Source: Azadirachta indica (lineage: Eukaryota; Streptophyta; Magnoliopsida; Sapindales; Meliaceae). Taken from it: a stretch of 64,000 bases of DNA. The position numbers were made by a program, and so were the translations under genes. Shown one piece after another: positions 21,716 through 32,186 of the stretch. Under the pieces are notes generated by a model that did no database searches, was not told the origin of the DNA, and saw only the letters and a list, made by a program, of their open reading frames with translations. The stretch lies in NCBI GenBank assembly GCA_022749755.1, contig CM040444.1:2737795-2801794 (forward strand). Reading direction: 5' to 3'. Numbering within the stretch: the first letter of the stretch is position 1; every line of letters begins with the position of its first letter.

Positions 21716-22973
21716 TTTAGTAACCGAAGTGCTAGCTAGATGTAAGCTGGTTAATTAATGATCAAAAGAATGAAATTAATGCTAAGTGCTTCTTTTTTAT
21801 TGATGTGTTAATTGGTAGATCTAAAAGTGTTTTTTATAGAGTTTAAATGTCATTGTATATGCTTTTGCTTTGCTTGTACGCTTTAAGATCTTTATAGATA
21901 TGAAAGAGTTGAGTATTCAAAAGTTTTTATCCATTCTATTCAATAATTAAGTTAAAAATATTAAAAAAAGTTATATCTTTAATTATTCTGTTTAAAAAAA
22001 TTATAAAGATATAATATAATATATAAATAGAAATAACTTTTTTCTTTTTTATGTAGGAATACGTCGAAAAAAATTTTAGGTTTTAGTTTTAGGAGAAATT
22101 TTTAAATTAAGATCTTCGCAAATTTATATTTAAGGTTTTTAGTAGTTTAATTTAGTCGAATACGAAAAAGCTGTTTTAATTTGGTAAATGATATTAATTG
22201 AAGCAATTTTTTACGAAAAAAAAATAAATATTAGAATTATTTTGATTTTAATTTTTTTAAGAGAACATATTAATGAATTTTAATTTGCTTTTGATAAGGA
22301 AATAACTATTACAAATTAAAAAATTTTTAAGACATTTAAAAAAGTTTACATATATTATTGTTGGTTTCCTTCTTTAAATGAAGATGCCAAAAAGAAACTA
22401 AATGTAAATACGTCTTTCTAAAATTTCTTTTATAACGATGAGTTGAAATAAAAGATGCTTTATTATTAACTAATTGAGGAAGAAAAGCACAAATACACAA
22501 ATTTGTGATAGGTAGAAGAATATAGGGTGCTTTGGACGATTGCCTTTTTGATTGATATTTTTACAAAATAAAAATGAAAATAATATCATTTAGAATTTTA
22601 AGAATGAATTCAATATCATTTTTTGAATATTGTATTATGAAAATTACTTGGGGAGAAGTTAAAAATGCATAACCGAGGATTAAAATGTTTAAATTAAAGG
22701 CAAAGCCAGTTAAATAATATTTTTTTAAAAAAATTAATAAATTAAAGGGTAAATGGATAACTTTGTAAAATATAGAAACCAAACTATATATAAATATAAA
22801 AAGTGAATCTAAAATATTAATATTATAACAAAAATCTTTAAAAAAATTGTGGGACCTAGGGATACCATGCCCCTCAGGTCCTTCTAGCCTTTGTCCCTAA
22901 AAATGACAACTATGAAATATGTTCGATAGAAATATTTTAAATAGTTGAATTTTAATAATTTTGTTTCTAGATA

Positions 22974-23200
22974 TCATGTAATATTAGTTTATGTTTTGAG
23001 TAGATAAATTAATTTGATTAATTTTGATTGTTCAAAGAAGAAATATTAATTGAATATAAGTAAATGATGATAACTAGGCACAATCGTGATATAATACCCA
23101 AATACCATGTAAACCTTCAAGACGAAACTAGTTGTCAAACGCATTCCTTTGGTTACTTTATTTACTTATTATTGTTTTTTATTACTATTAACAATCAAAT
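22974..23200. repeat. Unit 1 of a tandem duplication (uninterrupted)
   Basis: atcatgtaatattagttta, gataaattaatttgattaat, gatgataacta and gtgatataatacccaaatac recur in the next ~100 bases, where the copy is split by a copia element (23281-23376 plus 26744-26861). This first unit keeps the empty insertion site. Confidence 0.78.
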
Positions 23201-23376
23201 ATATTTTATAGTTTACTAGATTTTAAGTAACGTATTGAATATATTTTATAGTTTTTATTTTCATAATATCATATTACATGTCATGTAATATCAGTTAATG
23301 TTTTGAATACATAAATTAATTTGGTTAATTTAATTGTTTAAAGAAGAAATATTAAATATAAATAAATGATGGTAAT

Positions 23377-23592
23377 TGTTAGAAAATATTGTATTTTCTA
23401 TATTACTTGATAATCAAATATGTACAAGAGTAGATCTTTATATACATACAATACTAAAATCCTACTCAAGCTAGAGAATCTAATATAATTTAGTTTACAA
23501 ACCTAGTTGAAAAGGGAAAGGGATATATAATTCTAACCAAAATAGGATATTAATAATACAATGCTAATTTCAATAGGAATATATCATTAATA
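23377..23592 (-). repeat. 3' LTR of the copia element
   Basis: On the plus strand it starts tgttagaaaatattgta and ends atatatcattaata, so on the minus strand it ends in taaca, the expected CA. It matches the 26538-26743 copy with substitutions and a few indels (for example ttgataatcaaatatgtac against ttcataatgc). The differences show the insertion is old. Confidence 0.88.
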
Positions 23593-23599
23593 GCCTCCG

Positions 23600-24214
23600 C
23601 AAAATCAAGATGGTTTAGTAAGAGCTAACTTGAGTTTGGACACTAAGTCACTTAAATGGTTAGAATAGTGACATTTGGTAAAAATATTAGCTACTTGATC
23701 AAGAGAAGATATGCAGCAGAGTGTGATGTGGCTGTGGATGATATGATGGCAAACATAGTGACAATCAATGTCAATATGTTTAGTGTGTTCATGAAAAACA
23801 TCATTATGAGCAATCTAAATAGTACTACAATTGTCACAAAAGATAGTGGTTGACTGATTTGAAGGAACACCCTTGTCATGCAACAACTAACAAAGTCAAA
23901 TTACTTCTTGAGTAGTTTCAGCAAGTGCTCGATATTCAGTCTCAGTACTAGATCATGTAATAACAATTTGCTTCTTACATTGCCATAAAATAAGAGAATC
24001 GCCAAGAAAAAGATATAATCCAATAGTAAAACGTCGATCCGTAGGATCAATAGGCGAAGGTGTAGAGAAATGAAGACCATGAAAAATAGTGCTTTTAATA
24101 TATTAGAGAATATGAAGAACAGCTGCATAATGAGTGGAATGAGTTGCAGACATATATTGATTAACAAGATGAATAACATGAGAAATATGTAGGCTGGTGA
24201 TAGTTAGGTAAACC
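23600..24214 (-). pseudogene. Copia RNase H fragment
   Basis: On the minus strand, blocks typical of copia RNase H follow each other. LTITSLHISHVIHLVNQYMS comes first, then HYAAVLHILRYIKSTIFHGL. An STETEYRALAETTQEVI block with one changed site follows, then LLHDKGVPSNQSTTIFCDN and a DIDCHYVCHH-like stretch, and at the end SDLVSKLKLALTKPS. The domain would remove template RNA during reverse transcription. A few stops break it (for example stop for Trp after EVI). Confidence 0.82.
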
Positions 24215-25767
24215 TAGTACGTGCCCACACAACCCGCAAGTATATGGGATCGTACAATTAGTATAATAATGAGAAAGAGGTTATCGTATCCATGAGGACT
24301 AAGTTTTTGAATTTTAAATTAAATATTGCAATTTTAATCGACTAATTTTATCTAGGCACTCAATAGTTGTATCAGTAAAGAAATGTAACGAAAATTATAA
24401 AAGGAACAACTAAATTGATTAATAAAATAAAAGTGAAAAAAATAAACTAATAGAGAGAGTTTGTGTATAGATTAATGTAGATATGGTCCTAGGATTTTGA
24501 GTTCACCTATCCTTCACCATGTTTTCATTTTCAATACACTAATCACAAGTTCTAGGTAATTTCATTCCCCTCTCCCGAGTGTAGAATTAAGTCCTATATG
24601 TAACTAAACTAGTTAATATCTCTATTTGACGTAATTGGCTATATGATCTTTCAGTCTAACCTATTATTAACTCGTAGAAATTAACTCACCTTCTGGTTCA
24701 TTGATTCCCAAGTATTAATGTGATTATTCAGTCATTGATGTTCTCTCAAACTCCTAATACACTAAACTGAGTTTTTCAAATCCCATGAACAAAATTAAAC
24801 CATCCCCAGTAATATTTCATATATGTTTAATCAAATAATTTATTATACAATAAATCATTAGCATTAAGTGTAAGAAAAATCCAAGTGATTAAAAGTTAAA
24901 AATAATAACAAATTTATCAATTAATCAAAACATGGTTGGGTTAGGGTACATAAAAATCCTAAAACATGGAAAATTTTACCTAACATATCAATAATCATCC
25001 ACAAGTTCATAATAAAAACCATTTTCCTTACAATAATCCAACAATAAGAGCTAAATGAATTTCAAAATGAAAATAGAGAAGTTTAAGAAAGTGAACTATA
25101 TATGATGAGCTTTAACACCAAGTCTTCAAGTCTTTTACCAAAGGCTTCAAGCTTGATGAATTCTTCCACTTCTCTCTAGCAATTCTCTCTCTTTTCTTCC
25201 CTTTCTCTCTCACTTCCAAAAACTATTCCCTCTTTCCCTTCTTGAATATCCCTTTTATATGATGGCTGATATCCCAAAAATAACGAAACATAAGATTAAC
25301 CAAATTTAGCCATATAAAGTTGATCGAAAGGCTAAAATTTAGTTTGGAAAATATTGAGGCTAAAGAAAGTTGTAGCACAGCCATACCCTTACTTCTGAAA
25401 TCCTCGTAATGTGGGTGTGCCAAGCTTGGCACGATCGCACCATGCTTTCTACCTTGCTTAAGAGAGCAAGGCAGTGTAAAGGGTGCCAACGCACCATGCA
25501 CCCAATTTGCCCAATTTGCCTAATTTTCAATTTATTCTATTCAGTCTTTTTATAGTTAAGTCCCTTAAGTCTTCATATCTTGCATTTCGTTCCTTATATT
25601 CTTTATTTCTTACATTTAAATCCTTAATTTCCTTACATTTTAGTCCTCATTTTCTACAATTTTGTGCAATAACAACAATTTCATCAAAACAACACGAGAG
25701 CTTGATGATTTGCATACATATTTAAGTTTAAAAGTAATGGATAAGTGAGTGAAATACTCAATTATCA
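24215..25767 (-). mobile_element. Solo-LTR-like insertion (1.55 kb) nested in the copia element
   Basis: The insert is flanked by perfect 5 bp duplications aaacc (24210-24214 and 25768-25772). If it and one aaacc are ignored, the copia RNase H frame runs straight through (YRQLV block on the right, LTITS block on the left), which fixes the borders to the base. On the minus strand it begins TGATAATTGAG and ends in GTACTA: a TG start but TA instead of CA. Five-base duplication, size and lack of coding suggest a solo LTR of a larger, probably Ty3/gypsy, element. It contains a perfect 16 bp palindrome (25417-25432). Confidence 0.78.
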
Positions 25768-25772
25768 AAACC

Positions 25773-26515
25773 AAACTATGAACCAATTGTCTATAAACAT
25801 CAGAGCACAGTCCCATCAAGTGATGTTAATTTTGCATTTGGTTCAAGTGGAGTAGACACAGTCTTGCTATTAGTTAATCTAGCTTGAGCAAGGAGATCAG
25901 ATGCATATTTAGCCTAACAAGGAGGATGAGAATATCTAGGAGGAGGCTTCATAAAAACTTCTTTAGTGATATTGCCATTAAGAAAAGCATTTTTGAAATC
26001 CATTTGAAATAATGTCCATTGTCGTACAGCTACAACTATTAATAAGCTTCTAATAGAAGTCATGCGAGTGATAGGTACAAATGTTTCTTCATAATCAATG
26101 CCATATTTTTGAGTGAAGCCTTTAGCAACAAATTTGGCTTTATATCTTTCAACGGAACCATTTGCCTTGGTTTTGATCTTATATACCCACTTACCTGATC
26201 TCAGTTTTGTTTAGGGGAAGATCAATTAAATCCCAAGTATGAGACTTTTGTAGTGCTTACAATTCTTTTGTCATTTCTTGTTGCTAAACAAGATAGAATA
26301 AGCCTCGGAATAGGATTTAGGCTCATATAGAGCAAGTTAGTGGAAAAACAACGATAATCTCTAAGTTTGACAGGAAGTTCTCTTACTCTATTAAAGCGGC
26401 GAAGAAGAGGAGGAGATTTAGAAGGTGAGGATACAAGGTCATGTGAGATGAAAGAGATGGATTCGATAAATGAAGTCAAAAGATCAAGGAAGTAGAAAAA
26501 GAAAAAATCCAATAT
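25773..26515 (-). pseudogene. Copia reverse transcriptase fragment
   Basis: On the minus strand: RVRELPVKLRDYRCF, a linker, then LRSGKWVYKIKTKANGSVER, YKAKFVAKGFTQKYGIDYEE, TFVPITRMTSIRSLLIVVAV and QMDFKNAFLNG. That is the N-terminal half of copia RT. After FMKPPPRYSHPP it jumps to LAQARLTNSKTVSTPLEPNA, so the catalytic YVDD region and about a hundred residues are deleted. One or two stops add to the damage. Confidence 0.83.
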
Positions 26516-26537
26516 TAGAGCTTAAGCTTTAATACGA

Positions 26538-26743
26538 TGTTAGAAAATATTGTATTTCTATATTCTTTCATAATGCAAGAGTAGGTCTTTAGATAGATAC
26601 AATACTAAAATCCTACTCAATCTAGAAAACCTAATATAATTTAGTTTATAAACCTAGTTGAAAAGGGAAAGGGATATATAAGTCTAACCAAAATAGGATA
26701 TGAATAATACAATACTAATTTCAATAGGAAAATATCATTAATA
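26538..26743 (-). repeat. 5' LTR of the copia element
   Basis: Second copy of the LTR described at 23377. On the minus strand it would start transcription toward the RT fragment. The adjacent internal bases (26537 downward) read tcgtattaaagc, a mutated primer-binding site complementary to initiator-Met tRNA. Confidence 0.85.
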
Positions 26744-26869
26744 GTAACTAAAATCATAATATAATACCCAAACAACATGTAAATCTTCAAGGTGAAAAAA
26801 ATTGTCAAGTGCATTCTTCTCTCTCTTTATTATTTATTTTAATTACTATTAACAATCAAATGGATATGT

Positions 26870-27545
26870 ACAATCTAATTAAAAATAAAGAACAAAAAAT
26901 GAAAAATAAAAAATATTACTTTTTTTTTGCGTATTTATGTGTACAAAAGACTTTTAATTTAAAATTAAAGAATCCAAAATAAAAAGACAAGTTAAATTTT
27001 TTCACAAAAGCACTTATTTAAAAAAAAAGAAAAATTAAAAACTCTAAAACTTAGGGGCAACAGTCTTTGCACAATCTATTCTACAGTTGTGTCAATATGG
27101 AATGAGAGAACATACAGAAAGTGAGAGAAATTGACAAAACGAGAATAAGATTGAATCCACCCATTTAAATTTAAATTGGGATTGATTAATTTTTAAATGA
27201 TGTTAAACACGTGTACTAGTATAAGTAATCTCCACTATTTGAAGCTTATATCTTAGATAAGTAAGCCATCTAGCTATAATTTTATTTTGTATTAATTTTT
27301 ATTAGCTCTTAATAATTAACTAACTTATTTAATTTGTCATTTTAAGTTTTAAATCTCACAACTCTATTCATCTTGAAATTCTTAATAACTCTCTAGTGGA
27401 TCTTGTGGGTTTAAGGATAGGAGTGAACTACTCAATCGCACTCCTATATATTTACTTTTATCTTTTGATGAAATAAAATATTATTATTAGGATAATTTTA
27501 ATTTACCTTTTTGAATTTAATAAAAGGCACAAGCACCTAAATAGA
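26870..27545. other. AT-rich intergenic stretch
   Basis: No gene or repeat recognised after the end of the split duplication unit. Confidence 0.5.
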
Positions 27546-27549
27546 AAGT

Positions 27550-27837
27550 TTGTTGAAATTCACAAGGATCTCCTCTGTAAAAGGCCCACCTACAATTGTA
27601 GGCAATGGAAGAAATATGTTAATGGAGATCTCATCAAGTTCCAACAAACTGCAGTTAGCACATTCTACACAAGACAACTCAAATAAATTGTATTACTGTT
27701 ATAGATATAAAGAATGGAACTTCTTTAGATTTTGGTCTTCGTCTGAAGCTGACTTTAATGAGGTTTTGTGGTTTGATTACATGGGAACAAATGGAGATGA
27801 ATGGCATGTTGTGATTCATAAACTGGAGGAGATGTAA
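27550..27837 (+). CDS. Unidentified open frame, possibly an exon or gene fragment
   Basis: I do not recognise this 95-codon frame. It has less AT-biased codon use than its surroundings and aromatic-rich text such as LYYCYRYKEWNFFRFWSSSE and NGDEWHVVIHKLEEM, unlike random AT-rich translations. Directly after the stop, another frame continues with VWNDEEGDCKPGDASGPRC, so a frameshift within a longer domain is possible. No start or splice sites can be fixed with confidence. It could be a decayed host-gene fragment near the TNL locus. Confidence 0.3.
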   Translation: MLKFTRISSVKGPPTIVGNGRNMLMEISSSSNKLQLAHSTQDNSNKLYYCYRYKEWNFFRFWSSSEADFNEVLWFDYMGTNGDEWHVVIHKLEEM

Positions 27838-28199
27838 CTTCAAATTAGTGTGGAATGATGAAGAAGGTGACTGTAAACCTGGAGATGCATCAGGACCCAG
27901 ATGTATGTGTTTCTGAGAATTGCACTAAATACTTAAGGTAGCATGCTTCCTCATTTTTTTGAAAAATAACTAGTAAACAATTGATGTACTATTTTATGTT
28001 AAATGAAATGTAATCTCCAACCTAATCAATTAAATAGAAAATATGAAATGAAGTTCCAAAATATGTCAAGCTTGTGTAAATTGACCAGATTTATTACAAA
28101 ATCAGATTCGTTAAAAGACTAATATATAATGATTAGTTTTATTAACTAACAGTTAACAAGTCAAGCTTGGAATTAATTATACTTTTACTGATAGCAGTG

Positions 28200-28885
28200 T
28201 TAACTATGTGCCGTATCATATGCATCATGATTGACAACATGAGCTAGAACCTGCAACATGAAAAAGATTGCAATGAAAGTCAATACATTTTTAAATATAA
28301 GATGACAAAGCTTGAGGAAACCATAACATTAAACTTGAGTAGTGTTTTTCTTGGCTATGTTTCTCTTCCCTTTTACTTTCCCACACAATATGTTTCTTGA
28401 CCAAGCAACTTCTCTGTCTTCTGATCTTCATTTACTTCTCTTCTTCTGGTTTTCTTAGGCCTTTTAGATTGTTTAATTTCTTTACTATATGTGGTACTAG
28501 CTAGCTAGCTTGTTTGTCAAAACTCAGTGCCTACTTTTTTCACAAGGCATTATTTTCATGTATTCTTTATAAGTTTTGAGGTATGCATCATGGTCAAATA
28601 AGAATGCACATAACACACCGCATTGTCCCTAATGGAGTTAGTGGCACACATATCATGTGCACATGTGACAAAGCAAAAACCTCTCAATCTTCACAATCAT
28701 ACTTCTTCCTTGACAAATAAACCACATGATGGTTTCTTTTATCAACTAACACCTCATACAAGTTGTCATCACCAAATATCACATCCATATGCCTCTTGCA
28801 ATCACCCTTAACTTTATAACTCTCTTGTGCACTATAGAAGACAGTGAATCCATCCATTTAGGCTTCAGTGTATCTGTCCTGGATA
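28200..28885. other. Intergenic stretch
   Basis: No gene recognised. The plus-strand frame at 28623-28811 is rich in His, Thr and Ser, with no known motif. Confidence 0.4.
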
Positions 28886-28889
28886 AGCT

Positions 28890-29093
28890 TCATACTTTTC
28901 CTATCTCTTCAACCATTTTAGTTATTAGCATTCCTTTACATTGAGTAAGCCAGTTGTTAAACGTTTCATCCATGTTATTATTGACAGAAGCTAATTTTGG
29001 CCAGCAGCTGAAATCATGCTTGCACCAGAACCCTACCGGGAATTTCAAGAAGCCATATATGTGCTCCATCACTGGTGCTCTTGATGTTCTCAC
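28890..29093 (-). pseudogene. Mutator-type (MURA-like) transposase C-terminal fragment
   Basis: The minus strand encodes FSCWPKLASVNNNMDETFNN, followed by WLTQCKGMLITKMVEEIGKV. In plant MULE transposases the equivalent block reads NN-CE-FN, then a short linker, then I-MLE-IR, just after the catalytic core. Only this short piece remains, so it is a relic. It lies about 640 bases upstream of the TNL gene. Confidence 0.6.
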
Positions 29094-29440
29094 TGGTTCA
29101 TTAAAATAGGTCTTCTAGTTTTAGTTTATTTTTTAGTTTTATTTTCTGTAACTTTGGTGGACTGAATAGCTATAATGTTGTAGATATTGTAATGTCTTTG
29201 CTAGTTCAGTTTACTAAAAAAAACCTTCATTTCATTAAAATAGATTGGTTTTTATAAACAGTAGATAGGGATTAAATTGTAAGAACGAAGCAAACGGTGT
29301 CCTCATTTATATTTGTACTTTCGACAACGTTGGGAGATGAAATTGTTAGTATCTATCACATTATTGATTTATTTCTATAATGTTTTTTATAATATATATC
29401 GATTCCCACTGATCTTTATTTTTTATCTTTTAAATCTTCT

Positions 29441-29446
29441 TTGACT
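29441..29446 (+). promoter_or_regulatory. W-box-like TTGACT upstream of the TNL gene
   Basis: TTGACT lies about 290 bases upstream of the start codon. TTGAC(C/T) is the core bound by WRKY factors in defence gene promoters. A six-base word is expected often by chance, so it is only a candidate. Confidence 0.25.
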
Positions 29447-29637
29447 AACCAGGATTAATTAATTTAATTCTTTTTAGGTGTCATCGACTTATAGTCAACG
29501 TATTTCTTGGTTCTAATTTAATTTTGAGCTAACGGTCAGCAAGCTAACATTCAAAGACATCTTCCAAGAAATTATTTCTTGCTTCTTTCCAGATGTTATT
29601 GGCCTAAAGTCGGCAAACTTACCATTCAGCGGGAAGG

Positions 29638-29680
29638 TTCAACGAGAGTAAATAGCACTGATATAAGTTCAACGAGAGTA
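29638..29680 (+). repeat. Direct repeat in the TNL leader
   Basis: gttcaacgagagta occurs twice, 29 bases apart, followed by a further gttcaacc. It sits within about 100 bases of the start codon, probably in the 5' UTR. Confidence 0.6.
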
Positions 29681-29733
29681 GTTCAACCTTTCGAAATTTT
29701 CAGATACCCAAATCTCTTCCCAATTCATTGGTG

Positions 29734-30230
29734 ATGTCTTCGTTTTCTTCTTCTTCGTCATTCATCGATCCAATTCGTCAAAAAAAGTACGACGTTTTTA
29801 TTAGTTTTAGAGGTGTGGACACTCGAAATAGCTTTACTAGCCATCTTTATTCAGCTTTTTCTCAAGAAAATATTGAAACTTTCATTGATGAAAAATTGAT
29901 TAGAGGAGAAGAAATTTCACCATCTCTCTTGAATGCAATTAAAGAATCAAATATTGCAATTATAATTTTTTCAGAAGGATATGCTTCTTCTAGATGGTGT
30001 CTGAAAGAACTTGTAAAGATCTTCAAATGTAAGAAAAAATATGGACAGATTGTTATACCTATTTTCTATCACGTTGATCCGTCAGATGTAAAAAACCAGA
30101 CTGGAAATTTTGGGATTGCATTTTCAAAACTTGAAGAAAGATTCAAGAAAAATGCAAAGAAGTTGCAAATATGGAGGAATACTTTGAAGGAAGCAGCCAA
30201 TTTGTCTGGCTTTGATTCTCATGTCATAAG
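29734..30230 (+). CDS. TNL exon 1: TIR domain
   Basis: 165 codons plus two bases, with donor AG|gtattt. The domain starts at residue 18 with KYDVFISFRGVDTR (TIR-1). Next come FIDEKLIRGEEISPSL (residues 50-65, BB-loop region), then the alphaC block YASSRWCLKEL, with the catalytic glutamate of plant TIR NADases at residue 92, then PIFYHVDPSDVKNQTG. All known catalytic landmarks are present, so the domain should be enzymatically competent. The Ser-rich first ten residues are typical. Confidence 0.95.
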
Positions 30231-30363
30231 GTATTTCTTACTGAAATTAGTTTGTTACATAAAACTACTATTTATAATTTATATGTATATATATAAACCT
30301 TTAATTGAACTTTTTTTAATTTTATCTATCAATCTTATAATTCTTTTAATTCATATGTGTTAG

Positions 30364-31453
30364 GTCTGAAGCTATACTTATACAGAAAATTGTGAAAGGT
30401 ATTTTAAAGAGATTGAATGATATGTTTCCAATTGAACTTGAGAAAGATTTGGTTGGAGTGGAATCCCGTATTAAGGATATTGAATCATTATTAAGTTATA
30501 GGTCAGAAGTTGTTTACACTTTGGGCATTTGGGGCATTGGTGGTATTGGTAAGACAACAATTGCCCATGCTATTTTTAACAAATTCTCTAACTATTTTGA
30601 TAGTTGTTGCTTTCTTCAAAATATTAGAGAAGAATATGAAAAGAATTGTGGTTTATCTCAGTTGCAAAGAAAACTTCTTTCTACGTTGTTAGGGGATGAA
30701 AATTTGAAGATAGACATTACTAATATTAGGTCCCATTATAGAAGGTTAAGTTGTAGAAAAGTTCTAATAATTTTTGATGATGTGACGCATCCCGACCAAA
30801 TAGAATCTTTAGTCCATAGGCTTGATTGGTTCTTATCAGAGAGTCTAATCATTATAACAACAAGAGATAAACAAATTCTTCGAAATTGCGGGGTGAAAAG
30901 CTTATATGAGATGAAGGAATTAGAAAATGTTGATGCTCTTAAGCTTTTTAATCTGTACGCCTTTAAACAAGATTGTTCCAATGTGGGTTATGAAGAACTA
31001 TCAAACAAGATAATACAATATGCTAAAGGCGTGCCATTAGCTCTTAAAGTTTTAGGTCGTTTTTTATTTGGAAGGAATAAAGTAGAATGGGAAAGTGAAA
31101 TAAAGAAACTAGAAAGAATTCCTCATAAGGATATTCAAAAGGTGCTCAAAATAAGCTATAATGACTTGGATGACAAAATTCAAAATATTTTTCTTGACAT
31201 TGCGTGTTTCCTTAAAGGTGTGAGTAGAGACTTTGCAATAAAATTCTTGGATGCTTGTAGCTTTTATGCAGAAATAGGGATTGGTGTTCTTGTTGATAAG
31301 TGTCTTATAATTATAAACAATAAGATAATAATGCATGATTTGCTACAAGAAATGGGTTGGGAAATTGTTCGGCAAGAATCTGTTGATGATCCTGGAAAAC
31401 GCAGTCGATTGTGCCATGCTAAGGAGATTTTGGAAGTTTTGATGTTTAATACG
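30364..31453 (+). CDS. TNL exon 2: NB-ARC domain
   Basis: The exon begins with the base completing Arg166 and ends in phase at ACG|gtgagc. Motifs in order: P-loop GIWGIGGIGKTTIA (from residue 220), RNBS-A (CCFLQNIRE), kinase-2 KVLIIFDDV, RNBS-B LIIITTRDK, RNBS-C YEMKELENVDALKLF, GLPL-type GVPLALKVLG, RNBS-D FLDIACFLKG, and MHD at residues 489-491 (IMHDLLQEMGWEIVRQES). All nucleotide-binding residues are present, so this domain looks functional as an ATP/ADP switch. Confidence 0.95.
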
Positions 31454-31760
31454 GTGAGCATTTTCTTGGATATCAATAATTAAAACAATGTTATGTTATA
31501 AACTTTATAAACATATATTTATATACAAATTAAAATTAACAAAAGAGTAAAAATGAAAAAAATAGTGAATAGAAAAATGATAATAAATTATAAAAAAAAT
31601 GAATTTGTGCATCAAATTTGTTTAGATTATTTGTATGTATAATAATAAACGTTATCATATTTGTTTATTTATTAGCAATTGGAAGTCTTATTAGTTTTTA
31701 ATAATTATCTGTTGAATTTACAAAATTCGATACTAACTTTTAAGTTTTTATTATTATCAG

Positions 31761-32105
31761 GGGAGTGAAGCAATTCAAGGCATCTCACTAAATATGTCTA
31801 AAATTGAAGAGAGATAAATTTTTAATTTCAATAATCTTAAAAAGATGGATAATTTGAGATTTTTAAAATTTTATGCGGAGAACGATGAGATATTTGATTT
31901 TGAAGACAAAATATTTATTTTTCCTGAGCTAAAATATCCCCAATGGAAGATACTTGATTTTGAAGATAAAAGATATATTTTTCCTAAGCTAAGGTACCTG
32001 CACTGGCTTGGATATCCATTGAAATTATTGCCTATTTACGGAGAGAATCTTGTTTCACTTGTATTGCGTAAAAGCAAGGTTGAACAACTTTGGAATGGTA
32101 CTCAG
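31761..32105 (+). pseudogene. TNL exon 3 with premature stop and 60 bp duplication
   Basis: The acceptor is attatcag|GGGAGT. The first 18 codons (GSEAIQGISLNMSKIEER) match the usual post-NB-ARC linker. TAA at 31815 then interrupts, and the same frame continues with KKMDNLRFLKFYAEND. A 60-base unit, 31891-31950, is repeated in tandem at 31951-32010, giving DFEDKIFIFPELKYPQWK followed by DFEDKRYIFPKLRYLHW; related TNLs have only one such block before the GYPLKLLP motif. The exon ends VEQLWNGTQ|gtatgt, the standard junction. Confidence 0.88.
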
Positions 32106-32186
32106 GTATGTCTTAGCATTTATATAATAATCTTTTGTCAGAATACGCTTATTACCAACTTTTAATTATATTTTAATTCTTTTTAG

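Larger units (their letters stand above)
18400..22970. other. 4.6 kb AT-rich intergenic region
   Basis: No convincing gene. It would include the promoter of the WAT1-related gene near 18400-18800. Minus-strand open frames here, such as 22561-22782, are hydrophobic translations of AT-rich DNA without motifs. Short repeats inside are listed separately. Confidence 0.55.
23377..26743 (-). mobile_element. Deleted Ty1/copia retrotransposon with two LTRs and TSD
   Basis: Direct LTR copies lie at 23377-23592 and 26538-26743. Flanks gtaat (23372-23376) and gtaac (26744-26748) form a 5 bp target duplication with one change. Internal coding pieces read on the minus strand: an RT part at 26510-25773 and an RNase H part at 24210-23600. 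The left LTR is therefore the 3' LTR. Next to the 5' LTR, tcgtattaaagc (minus) is a decayed initiator-Met primer site. gag, protease, integrase and a stretch of RT are missing, so the copy is non-autonomous. A solo-LTR-like element sits inside it. Confidence 0.9.

Noticed and set aside
22561..22782. Hydrophobic 73-codon minus-strand frame
   Set aside because: AT-rich DNA gives Ile/Phe/Leu-rich translations by chance; no homology seen and no gene context.
25223..25725. Two overlapping frames, one per strand, in the solo-LTR-like insert
   Set aside because: They lie in noncoding LTR-like DNA, have no motif, and part of the text comes from a palindromic GTGCCAAGCTTGGCAC region.
30736..30981. 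Minus-strand frames opposite the NB-ARC exon (also 31109-31336 and 31264-31476)
   Set aside because: Shadows of the real plus-strand TNL exon, whose motifs are unambiguous.
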